From Glossina fuscipes (taxonomy: Eukaryota; Arthropoda; Insecta; Diptera; Glossinidae): a DNA stretch of 64,000 nt. The translations under genes and the position numbers were made by a program. The stretch lies in contig NW_023998422.1 of the NCBI RefSeq assembly GCF_014805625.2, positions 2,886,210 to 2,950,209 of the forward strand, written 5' to 3'. Below the pieces are notes generated by a model. It was not told the origin of the DNA. It did not search any database and saw nothing but the letters and a program-made list of their open reading frames with translations. Shown here in pieces: positions 26,111 through 37,720 of the stretch (the stretch's first letter is position 1; each line of letters begins with the position of its first letter).

Positions 26111-26526
26111 AAAATAGAAAGAAAAATAATATTTTTGTGAAAATATACCACGAAACCTATTACAAAGGAGGAATATGAATTTGGCGATAAACGTTACCTG
26201 TTAAGAATCTGTACAACTTTCCAAAGAAGAAGAAAGTCATCTAATTTGTCGTAAAAGCAAATTTTGTTTGACCTATTATTACAAGGCGTAATTAAATGCG
26301 CTTCCATTCCTGCATCTAGTCGGGCAGGTAAAAAACTTTTTCACAAGATTTCCAAGGCAATGTGAATAGTAAAAGGGGAAATCTCAGCTTTTCGATACTT
26401 TTTTCCATAACTTTATCTGTTTGAAAAGAAATTTCTAGAATTTATTGCAAAGGAAAAGGGATTATCTTTTAATCCGAATGAAGCAACGCAAAATAATAGT
26501 AACAGGCATGAAATATGAACTGAGTG

Positions 26527-26600
26527 TATAAAAAGGAGAATATTTTGATAACCAGTTGAGTATAAAATCTTACTTGTTCGGGTATAGTCAACTCAGCGCT
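26527..26600 (+). promoter_or_regulatory. Core promoter of the nested Kelch gene
   Basis: Two TATA-like boxes are visible, TATAAAAA at 26527-26534 and TATAAAAT at 26561-26568. The second lies 29 bases before the A of TCAACT (26590) and 34 before the A of TCAGCG (26595), both partial matches to the fly initiator TCA(G/T)T(C/T). The first could serve a start near 26557. The implied 5' leader is about 115-120 bases to the ATG. The position is inferred from motif spacing only. Confidence 0.5.
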
Positions 26601-26709
26601 AACGAATAATATCCAAAATTTCAGATCGACAATCTATTCCAAGTGTATTTTAACGGACGAGAATTAATCTGAATTGTCAGCAAAAAATTGTAGAATATTA
26701 CATCGCAAA

Positions 26710-28949
26710 ATGTCGAGCAAGTAAGTAAACAAAGCCATTTAATACTCTTGATATAAGTATAAGAAGGCCGTGAGACCCTAATTTAGCTTGACCGCGAGAG
26801 AAAGTATTTAATTTTATTCACCTATTCGCTAGTTGCGTAAAGTCACCTTAGGTTCCTTACCACGCCTTACACAAGCACGGATGAAAGAAATGGTGAGCCC
26901 GTCAGCATGGCTTGTAGAAGCTAAGCCAGGGTCCAATAAAACTTGAATATGAAACGCCTTGGGGTATTTTTAATAATTTATTTTTTCTAGGACCTTCAAC
27001 AATGGAAATATGTGTGAACCATCTACTGCGAAGGCATATTCGAACCCAAATTACAGTCATGTCGTGCTTGAGGCTTTAAATAAACAACGTCTTGATCGAA
27101 AGGTAAGCACGAAAATTATACAACCATTGGGTGTGGACTCTAATGTGTGAATATTTAATTTCACAGCGCTGTGACTTCACTTTGGAAGTAGGACATGAAT
27201 CTATTTACGTTCACAAAGTAGTGCTCGTAGCTGTTTCTCCTTATTTCGAAGCAATGCTTGAACGTAAGTGTGCCTCTGAGATTATCAATCAGTAGCCCAA
27301 TAATCAATTTTCAAATCTCTTTCAGATAATTTAAAGGAAAACGCAGAAGCAAAAGTAAAGTTTACAGATGTCGAGGCAATTGCTTTGAAAACGATTGTCG
27401 ATTATATCTACAGCGGTGAGATTAACATTGCCGAAGACACAGTGCAATCGATTCTTTCTACGTCGGATTTGCTTCAGATCGATTGGGTAAAAGAGCGATG
27501 TGAACAATTCCTTATGACGAAGATAGACCCAACGAATTGCTTTGGTGTTTGGAGGATGGCTGGTAAGTTCAAAGATATCTTTTATGTATTCCGAGCTCAT
27601 ATCATAAATTTTGCAGACTTGCATTCGTGTAAAGGACTCTTTGCTTATTGCAAGGGATATATTTTAAATCACTTTCCCCAGTTAATTGATCACGAAGAAT
27701 TCTTAAGCCTGCCCTTCGAAGAGGTATTTAAATTAGAAAAGAATATCTTCTTTTATTTTGTTAATTGTAAAATCCGCACATTTCTAAATAAAGTCATTTT
27801 TCAATTATTTGTTCACAGGTAAAGACAATAATTGCAAGCGATGATCTTTACGTACAAGCTGAAGAAATTGCTTTTCAAAGTATTTTGAACTGGGTTAAGC
27901 ACAAACGAGAAGAACGCACAACTTATCTCCGGGAACTAATGAGTTACATTAAGTGGTCGCTTCTGAAACCTGAATTTCTAAGAAATCTGTATCGTTCTGA
28001 GCCCTTGTTCTGTGAAGTGTTCTCGGGTATATTGCCAACTAATAAAAGAAAGTTCTCTTCGGACACTCCTCCACTTCAAAGAAGAAAATCTCAAAATCGC
28101 TACCTGCCCAATGTAATTTTCGCAGGTGGGCAAAAAGAAGGGTGCAAAATAAGCAAATCCTGCAAGGTATATGATATATCCAATAGGAAAGTGTTTGCCG
28201 TATCTCCATTGAGAAAGCGTAGAACGGATTTATCGACAGTTTCATTACACGGATTTGTGTACGCAATAGGCGGATTGGTCAATTGGTTTGATATGGATTA
28301 TCTTCAAACCGTAGAACGCTATGACCCTGTTTTCGACGAATGGGCCAAGATTACTCCTATGCATACCGGTCGTTGCTCTTTCGGGGCATGTGCATACAAT
28401 GACTTTGTTTATGTGGTCGGTGGACAGGGAAATTCAACCGTTGAAAACTACAACCCGTTAACGAACAAATGGTACAAATGTCCAGACACTCCTTCGCAAT
28501 TTGATTATGGCAATCGCGCAGCAGTAATAGGAAATAGTATTTACAGTTTGGGAAAGACGCGGAGCGGAATATTGTTTCGTTTTGATCCGCGGGAAGGAGA
28601 GTGGGACACTGTCGATAGAAGCGATAACATTGGGAAAAACGGTGTTGAAGTCACTTCTTATGATCATTCATTGTATTGCATAGGAGGATACAGCCCTAAA
28701 AGTACATGCAAACGTTTCGATGCACGCTCTAATAAATGGCAAACATTATCCTCTATGAACTATGGCAGAGATTGTCCCTACGCAATGATTATTGGTTATG
28801 AATTGTATGCATTTGGCGGTTGGAATAAGGGGCGCGTGACGTCTGTCGAACATTATGATATCCAGCTGGATAAATGGACGATAGATGATTCGATTAAAAT
28901 TAAAAACTGTTTTGGAGGAGCTGCTCTTATCCACCGAGCCCTCAGTTGA
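26710..28949 (+). CDS. BTB-BACK-Kelch protein (KLHL type), nested in the prickle intron
   Basis: Coding exons are 26710-26720, 26991-27102, 27167-27263, 27326-27562, 27617-27723 and 27819-28949, all with GT-AG junctions, together encoding 564 residues. A BTB domain spans about residues 25-130 (CDFTLEVG, VHKVVLVAVSPYFEAML, IVDYIYSGEI). A BACK domain spans about 140-245 (FGVWRMADLHSCKGL, FLSLPFEEV, AFQSILNWVKH). Kelch repeats span about 281-555, with di-glycine turns FAGG, AIGG, VVGG, CIGG and AFGG and one degenerate blade lacking them (SLGK). Proteins of this plan are usually substrate adaptors of Cullin-3 ubiquitin ligases or actin-binding proteins. The length is normal for the family. The ATG is preceded by caaa and followed after 11 bases by an intron. 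I cannot assign an ortholog: the BTB and Kelch parts look diverged from the well-known fly genes kelch and diablo. It lies on the strand opposite prickle. Confidence 0.9.
27563..27616 (+). other. 54-bp intron, in frame and stop-free
   Basis: Intron 4 of the Kelch gene (gtaagt to ttgcag) is 18 codons long and open in the frame of both flanking exons. Retention would insert 18 residues in the middle of the conserved BACK block WRMADLHSCKGL. I treat it as an intron because the spliced form restores the family consensus. Confidence 0.8.
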
Positions 28950-28985
28950 TGTACGCCTTAATATTAATTGTATTAATATCAATTA

Positions 28986-28991
28986 AATAAA
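28986..28991 (+). terminator. Polyadenylation signal AATAAA of the Kelch gene
   Basis: A canonical AATAAA lies 37 bases after the TGA of the Kelch gene, in a TAAT-rich 3' flank. Cleavage would be expected about 10-30 bases further on, giving a very short 3' UTR. Confidence 0.6.
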
Positions 28992-29269
28992 ATATAGTTT
29001 TACTATAAAAACGAATTTTTTCATTTCAATCAGAGCGGAAAAGTCGTTGTACATTTGTCAGAAAGAAATTTTGTTTATTGTCGTAGTAGATGCTTTAAAC
29101 TTTTTCGGATATGAAAAACAAATTCCCGGACACCTCAAGATTTTTCCCAAACGTACCTTGAATCCTTGCCGGAAAGGTACACCCTAACATCTTGTCTTTT
29201 AATTTTTGTGTCAAAGCCTTTAGAATATCGAAGATCTTAAAGCGTACACATTTTCGAACAGTGTCGAAT

Positions 29270-29430
29270 TCCGAATTCGTCCGTGTGTCTGTCTGATTTT
29301 CTGTTTGCCAAACTATATAGTATCTGTGATAAATATTCCCCGTTTCCCGCCCATGAATTTGCAGAAGAATTTGAGATTGACCTAAGCCGATTAAAGAAAA
29401 CGCAAGGCTCATATGTCTACGCAATGAAAA
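29270..29430 (+). repeat. Dispersed repeat family L, copy 2
   Basis: Second member of the pair described at 12440-12600. It lies about 320 bases after the Kelch stop and is not part of that gene. Confidence 0.4.
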
Positions 29431-30877
29431 TTGAGAATACGTTTGCTCTGCTTATGTGTTATAAACTACATAGATACACAACGTAAATTTTTATATTTAG
29501 TCTAAAGAAGAGAAAAAAATTAGCCAAGTCCATCCGTCTGTATGCGAATTCAGTTTGTTCCTCCCTGATGGCCACAAAAGATTCGCTCATATCTCTTAAT
29601 TGCAATCAAAGATGAATATTAAAAAGATCAAAATGCAATTCAAATAAAAAAGAAAAAAAAGAAAAACAACAATGGATTCTCAAATCTCAGTTATTTTCTC
29701 AAAATCTGTCCTTTTCTTTTGGTAATGAATCGTAGATAAGCCTACGTGTATTCATTAAGCAAATTCGATTATAAAGAATAATTATGACCCAATGTTACAA
29801 CGCACTGCATATTACTACTAGTACTACTAGGTACAGCGAATGCGGTCTTATCATGCTTTAAAATCATATATTCGTAGAAATCCATCCATTAGATGCAAAA
29901 AGTAAAACAAGATATTAACTGAAGCGAAGGTTAAGCGAATGTTTGCAATCATAGTGACAGTTTAGTTGCCGCCTCATTATTATGCTGCACAAAGTCTGTG
30001 ATTACTACGATAATGTGGTCGTAAAAATACCGCATGACTTGAGTTTTTCTTTTCTTTGCTTTTCCTTTTTTTTTTTTTTTTTCTGACTTAACATCATAAG
30101 AAAACAAAAACGTAAGAAAAGTGTTATTTTTAATGGACTGACGACGCAGCATATAAGTAACTAAGTGAATATGCGCAAATGCACAGCAATGTGAGTACAG
30201 GTGAGGTGATAAGTGAACAAGATTTTCACATGTTTTCCGTAATTCCACAATAAGTTGCAGACATAGTTTTCTTTAGCCTGCGCTACTGCGCGACCATTAA
30301 AGACGTTTTTATTTCTTTCTTTGCCTTTTTATGCTGTTTGGTTTGATCGTATAAAACATTTATGCAGACTATGAAGTAAATCTTCTTTGGGAAAACTGTC
30401 ACAAACATTTTAGTTAATCATGAATAAAACCAGTTAATTTACCGGCTTTTACAGCAGAAAGTGTTCATAAATCAAGGAACTGAACATTTCTTATAATAGT
30501 TTTGCTTATTGCAAAAACAGTACTAATTAATTGAAAACACTTTGTCATTTTTAATTGAAATTTCACCGACTTAGTAAAACAAAAGACTTAAGTAAAAAAC
30601 TAGCCCATGAAAAAGGAAGAAAAATAAAAGAAAAGCAATACAAACACGAGGATGTGCACATACATACATCAAATAGTTTTTATCTAAAGCCGAAGGCCTG
30701 ATAAATTTCCATGTTTGTTGTGTTTGATTTAGGAGAAGAACAAAAGACTTAAGCAACAAACTTTTTAAAGCACAAGCTCAATACATAAGAACTATGGTAG
30801 ATGGCAAAAAAAAAAAAAAAGAAAAAAATATCAATAAAAAGTTAGTGTATAAACAACAACGCCCCTTAACACGCCCA

Positions 30878-30902
30878 TTTTTTTTTTTTTTTTTTTTTTT
30901 TT
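30878..30902. repeat. T25 homopolymer
   Basis: 25 T in a row preceded by cgccca. An A-rich run lies about 70 bases before it (30805-30830). No retroposed body was recognised. Confidence 0.8.
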
Positions 30903-31084
30903 AGACTTAAAAATTGAAGCTTTGTTTGTTCGGTTTTAACATTTCCGTGCGGCCCTGTCTAGTGCCCGTCACTCAACCGTCAGTTTCGTCGAGCTTTAGA
31001 CAAATATTTCAATTGTATGAATTGTATGAACGCTGACAGCCATGTTTTCGTACATGTCCATGTATGCTATGCAGTCACAAAACA

Positions 31085-31103
31085 TACGTACGTACGTACG
31101 TAC
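31085..31103. repeat. (ACGT)n microsatellite
   Basis: TACG/ACGT tetranucleotide repeated over 19 bases; self-complementary, so the run is also a palindrome. Confidence 0.85.
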
Positions 31104-32189
31104 TTGTATGCGACGTATTCACAAAATAAAAACTCGTGACATTTGTAGGCATATCATGTGTTCTTGCTTTCGTTGTTATTGTTAACTTTGTTGAACACTA
31201 AACTTTGAATTACATTTGCTCCTATAGCTAGCTATAGGACTAAATTGTTTTGTAATTCGCTTTGAAAGTGTAGGTGTCATTAATGTTGTTCGTTTTTTTT
31301 TTTTCAATTTTTGATATGTAACCAGTTTTTGGTTTTTTTGTTTTTTTTTCGACAACTGTTTAAAAAATTAATTTTTTTTTTGCTTTTATTATTCAAAAAA
31401 GTTGGGAAAATATCTTTTCGTTTTATATACTCATACGTAGATCACTCTGTTCTTAGTTATGAAAAATGAATTATTTAAAACTTAAATTCTTGTCATTTTA
31501 ATTAACTTTCATAACCAGTAATATAAACATGTACATATAAGAGGATATTGACTTAAAAGACGACTCTGTCTTCATTCCCTTTTATACATGATGCGTATAT
31601 AAAACACGCATATAATTTATTTTGCAAGCCCTTCTGCTCTAAAATTTGTTATTTTTTCTTTTTGTTTTCATCCTATAACACACCCTGCAATTAATTATAT
31701 ATATATATAATATACATACACACATATAATTATACATGTACGTTCATTTATGCATATGTAAGCAATTATGTATCTGCTTAGTATACGGCAATCATTTGCC
31801 TCGATAGACGTTGGGATGATCGAGATGACTTTGAATAAACTAAAAATAAACAAAAGTTAAACTTAAAGTTACTTCGATTTGTTATGTGTCAATTTTAAAG
31901 AGGATTTAAAATTTCCTCTCGTTCCTCTGTCACTTTCAATCTACCTTTTTTGCATAGTTGTTCGAAGTTGGTTTTTTTTTTTCCTTGCTTCAAGTACAGT
32001 GCGAATGACTTTCAAAGATTTTTATCACAAAATTGATCTTAGCTATGCGAGAGGGTCTTGATTTATTATCGTCATGGGCAATGATACGGCCAGATCAGAA
32101 TTGATAGCATTTTTATGTTTTGCAATTTCTGGTTTTTCTCATCAAATGTTGCAGTTAAATGAATTTAGTTTACACCTTTCTTGCTTAAG

Positions 32190-32223
32190 ATGAGATCGGA
32201 TGAGATGAGATGAGATGAGATGA
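32190..32223. repeat. (GAGAT)n repeat
   Basis: Five or so copies of the pentamer tgaga, the first interrupted by cgga. Confidence 0.85.
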
Positions 32224-33339
32224 AGATGATGTTAAGAGTAAGTTATGTATATTTTGTGTATGTAATAAATCAACTTAGATTTGAATTCATTCATTTATCT
32301 TAATTGTGTTAATTACACAATATTGTTTTCTTCCTCTTTCCTGTAAACATTCTTCAACTAAGGAGAGCACAATATTTTAAGAAATTTATTACATTTTATG
32401 CGTTAAGGTTGCCAATCAAAGTGTTTTCATATCTTACGTTTCGAAAGCGTAAGGACTGGAACATAAAGTTAATAAAGCTTTTTGGTCGATTATAAACGAC
32501 CCATTTTGGCAATTTTCACGAGCTTGAGCAAATAAGAGATTGAGAAAAAAACAAACTTGTTTCAGCAATATTTGCTGAAGAAGTTACTGAACACGAATGT
32601 TAATGAAAATAGAAGAAATTTATGTCCTGTTCGTGATCTTTTCCTAAGTAATGTTGTGTAGAAAAATCCGCAGCTACTGGTAATCAGTATCTGCGGGTGT
32701 TATATCAGAATTTTCTACATAGCACTTTTTCATCTGTACGGAAAATCTGGCTGATTCCAACTGGCCTGACTGAACGCGTACAGATGCCTACAAAAAGGGT
32801 AAAATGATAAAAGGAGGAGGAATCTATAGATACTCCCATTGTACAGTCATTTCTACAAAAAGGGAGACTCCTTATAGGAAAATATGTTGTTAAGACCGTT
32901 GCAATCAGACTAAAGGCTGTAAGAATTTTAACTTGAACAGTGTTCTTTTTATAAAAGTAAGTGAATCTCTGTATCGCCATCAAATGCTACACATGTACAT
33001 ACCATAAAATGAACTGTCGTTAATGCTTTGGCCATAGCTTAAACTAAAGAATTCAAATAACATTTCGCAGCACTGTACTGCAAGAAACTAGTTGTAGTTT
33101 ACAAATTGCCAAGCTTTGGCACATTTGCTTGAATTCAGTGAGAGTACAATTTGTGTTCCTGTCTAAAAGTGGACACGCTTTTGTTTTTTTCTTTTTTTAT
33201 ATACAGAGATAGAGGCTAATATCTATAAAAACAATCCTGCTCTCTTTATCGAATTAAGTAGCCCAGATCAGGAGAAGTGTATTATTATAAATATTTATAT
33301 ATGAAAATGTGTATAACTCTTTTTTCAATATTACACATC

Positions 33340-33670
33340 ACTTGTGAGATAAGGGTATATTAAGTTCGTGCGGCTGTACGCAAGGCCTAGATGGACTTGA
33401 CATGTACCCGCCTTTTATTAGACCGATCGATCCGCAATCACTTTCTGATTTGGTTTAAGCTTGTCTGTCCGTCTCTCTTTCTCGGTTTCTTGTGTTCAAT
33501 TTAAGGAGGAAATTTTGATGAAATTTGGCTCACTGAAATGTGCTGGTTCAAGGCCGATCGCTGTTGAAAATGGTTCGAATCGAACAACCTTTTCAACCGC
33601 CTCCCATACAACGCTCTGTTCTGAAAATCGCATATGTTATTTTTCCCCAATGGGAACAACGTAACGATAC
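33340..33670 (+). repeat. Dispersed repeat family K, copy 6
   Basis: Good copy: aagttcgtgcggctgtacgc, ccttttattagaccgatcga, gcaatcactttctgatttgg, aagcttgtctgtccgtctc, ttttgatgaaatttggctca, ggttcaaggccgatcgctg, ttgaaaatggttcgaatcg and aaccttttcaaccgcctccc. It can be used with copy 1 to draw a consensus. Confidence 0.6.
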
Positions 33671-35689
33671 AGCTGTGGTGTTCAACTAAGTAAAAAGAGA
33701 TTAGGATAAGGGATTCGATAAAATAACTTAAGGAACGAAAATTAATTAATTTTTGAATGGAAGATCCATAATATAATGCCTTTTCAATCTACTTGTCTTA
33801 TTGGATTCATTTAGACGAGATATTCCCAAGGGATTCCTTTGAGAAGATACTTTGAAGAAAGGCGTTGTAAATGTAAAACCCAGGTCATCATGAACAGTTT
33901 TGTTGCAACTCACGTAAAATATCTATTGATCGCTTTAGTATCCCATTTCAAGTAGAAGTGCCATTTTATCAAACCACGTTTTATTTGAAAAAAATCACTT
34001 AAAGACGTTGTTCATTCTCATATCTTTTATCTGCGGTTTAAAGATGCAATCAGAGCGATTTAAAATTTCTTGCGATTTTATTGGATCCCATTATTGTTTC
34101 TTCGCTGCTCGTTCGTTGCCGGGAATGAAACTATGTAGACTGACTTGTTTTTGCCCTGAAATTGATGATGTGGATTTAGTTTTCAGGTGATTCACAACTC
34201 GTGAAAAAATTCTTGTAAGACTCTTTAGCTTTTCTAACGTCAGAAGCCTGAAGAAATCAGATTCCTAAATTTTATTTACAAATTTCCCAAAGATGGCTTT
34301 ACAGTCGAGAAGAAAATAGCTGTAGGTGTGAGTAGCCACAGATATCGGAAGCTGGCTATCTGTTTCTCAGGCAAAGATAATAAAAACCGAGTACCGTAAT
34401 GTTAGGGGCAAGTGCACACACGGCGGCAACTATATTCCGTTTTTTTTGAATATGACCAGCCTCTTGGCCAGACAAGATGGTGATCAGGGACGACTTGCAA
34501 ATAGAAAGAGTTATTTATTGAAATAGCTCGGCTTTACTCTTTATTGGTTAATCCAATACTGATGTTAACAATACAGTTAAGTGTGTAGATAGCTGATGGA
34601 CAGAGTTGTTTGTTAAGGTGGAAGAATAAAGATGTTCATTGGGATGTCGAAGCGCTCTAAGTTGTCCTCCGAATATCGCGCATTGCCGAATGTTGTTGAC
34701 ATCACCAAGCAATCTGCACTTACTTAGTAAATACCCCAACGCTATAATGCCTATGATAAAACAAGTAAATTCATTGGACACTTTCAGAGGAGGGATTAGC
34801 TCAAATCCCAAGGTATGCTAATAATGCTGCACTATTTCGTAGTAATATTGCTTTTCCTTCTCCTCTTTACGGTGGTGAATAAGAGGAAGTCTCTAATAAT
34901 TTCTAGTTATAGCCCGGAAAGCTTCCTAATAATGCATACTAAAAGTTGAATAGAAGAAGAGTAAGGCACTTCCGTATTTCTTCTTGTTTATTTCGTGATT
35001 GATTGATTAAAGAACACGAAAGGGAATTGTATTTTTCATTATCGCATCATAACTTTAAAACAGGTTGACGCCTTCAAACAAGAATCTTTACTGAAACTGC
35101 AACGCTTGAACGTCTTGTATGCCCTTGTCTGCTGACAATTGCAGAGTTTGACGTTAGAACAAATTAGACTATGTGGAACGTGGCGCCATCATTTCTCATA
35201 ACCTAATTAAAGATTAAACTTTATATTCAGTTTATAATGATTTTATTAAAGCCAAAGCCAACAGCGCAGCCCAGCAGGCTATAATCTTAAATTTATTTAA
35301 TGTGCTTTTTGGAAAGAGCTCCTTAAATATCGTTAGGCGATAGAATTCCCAAAAATATAGCAGCACTTTAATAGGCTTCACATACATGCTGACATTTTTA
35401 AAAGCACTTAATTAAAGCGAAATATTTTATCGATTGTTGTAAGAGATTTTCAGTCATTTATTGTTTTTTTTTAAGTCGCAATGAATTCGTTAACGTTGTT
35501 TAATAAAACGAAAATCAGTTATATCTATGCATGTTTGCATGTATTTGTAATAAATAGTTTATGTATTTATATGTACACACAGACGAGAGATTTATTATGA
35601 TAACTGGACCACCAGTAAAAATTGACTTGCATTGAATACTGAGCAGTGAAAAAATAACTCACGCAATCGAAGCAAAACAAAGAAAAACC

Positions 35690-35713
35690 AAAAAAAAAAA
35701 AAAAAAAAAAAAA
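35690..35713. repeat. A24 homopolymer
   Basis: A-run inside a wider A-rich stretch (35670-35810). Confidence 0.8.
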
Positions 35714-37504
35714 CAGAAGGCTACGCACGCAACAGTAGCCATATAATGAATCGCATTGAACGTCAATTATATTGAAAATACAATGTAAAAAAAAAGAAAA
35801 AAAAAACTTGATTCAATGCAACATACACACATGAGCTCATACACAAATTTTTATGTGTGCATATGAATGGGTTCGCGTGTGTCTATGTTTATATGGATAT
35901 ATATATGTGTACGTGTGTCCGTCTTTGTGTGATCGCAAATATAATTGACTACCCAATAATCGTTGTACATATAGAGAAATTTATTTCTGGTTGAAATTCC
36001 ATTGCTTAGTGGAAGGGGGGTTTAGTTGTTAGAAACGAGAGCAAATTTTTTGCTTACGTACATCTGAAATTCGTTATCAAAATGATGTTGTTGTGCATGT
36101 TAATTATTTACGAACATTTGATATTAATAATGATTCTAAAGAATAACATGAGAATTTTTGAAAATGTTTTTATGATATTTATAACGATACGAAGCAGAAG
36201 CAATCAACCCAAATATATTATTATTGGATAATTTACCCTTTTTTCCGAAGGCATAAATGTACACGCACCCAGATATATAATATTCTAATATGCCAATTTT
36301 ATGAATAAAAAGACAATTAGTAATTAGAGTGTTTACGTGTACAAGGAAGGCTATGTAATTGAAGGCAAATTATTGCTTAAAAAGGAAATCACATGGAAAC
36401 CCAAAGCAAAATGGAAACGAAATAAAAAAAATTATCGTCAGTTGCGGTTCAAATCGAAGCTTTTTAACCCTTTCACACTTTCATCACTTGCATCTATCAA
36501 TGATGGTCGTCTAGACGATGACTGGAAAGGGGTAAAGCAATAGGTGTGTTAACTACGATAAGCTTTAGGCAAAGTATAAAAATTCCTTAGAAGACGTTCA
36601 ACTTTCTTTTTAAAATACTTAAGTGGAACCTATGAGTGATTTATTTTAAAAGTCATGTAAGTCTATTTATATGTAAATCTCATCAGAGTTTAGTACTTGC
36701 ACGATAATAAGTTTACAAGCATTAGTGACTAATGAAATGGCAGTGGTATGCTTTTGTGCTTCTCGTGTGGAGTGTGTATTGAATACGATTGCGGTGACGT
36801 CTGGCCCTCTTTACCTAATTCGATTTAAGGGTATTCTTATTATTTAAGAGATCAACAACTCTAATCGAGCTAATCGAATAAGCCTACCGAATATGATTTT
36901 CATTATATTTTATATAAAATATATTTTATACACTATTTTCGAAGAAGAGAAAATTACTTCAGCCATTTCCTACAGTCTCCTCCAGTCTCTTATATTCATT
37001 ATTTCCATAGCTGACATTTCATTGAACGAAATTAATACTTCGCTGATTTTACAGAGACGAAATTGCAAAACGAAAGCATAACACAATCATATATGCGAAT
37101 TTATGCACAGTAGTAATTTTATATCAATTTTAATGATTTCTTTTATCATCAGTTCGATGATTTCTATAATAAAATGAAATTTGCATATATTTTCATAATT
37201 AAATCCAGTTCGCAATTATCTTTTTTGAAATCAAATTAAATATGTGCAAACTAATATATACATACATAATACGTACATATATGCATGAATGTGTAAAAGT
37301 AATAATGGTTTTGCATGTGTTGCGAAATTTAAGCAACAGCGGCTCGTATCCCGTGAATAATAAAATACTTTTTCCGAGTTGAATGTCATTTGGTAGCAAC
37401 GGGAAATGGACACATAAAGCTCATATTAAATTTCTAAAGGGAAAATTATAGATAAAACTAAACTCATTATTTTGACTTAGAGGTTTTTTTTTTTTTTTTT
37501 GATT

Positions 37505-37720
37505 TTTATACCGTACAACAATTGCGTTAAGTTTGTGCGGGAGTGTGCAACATCAGAAGAAACGGAAGAACATCAGATACATTCAACTGTGACTATGCCA
37601 GAAATTGATTCGGAATCGATTTAACTTTGTCTGTCCTTCTGTCCATCTTCACTTCTTGTGTTCGACGTAGAACTCGAAATTTTGATTATGTTTTCATGAT
37701 ATGTGATGCGCGAGACAAAT
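37505..37720 (+). repeat. Dispersed repeat family K, copy 7 (3' part missing)
   Basis: Contains aagtttgtgcgggagtgtgc, then gattcggaatcgatttaac, ttgtctgtccttctgtcca and atgttttcatgatatgtgat. The region downstream is no longer alignable by eye. Confidence 0.5.

Noticed and set aside
27331..28982. Minus-strand frames across the Kelch gene
   Set aside because: Antisense shadows of its exons.
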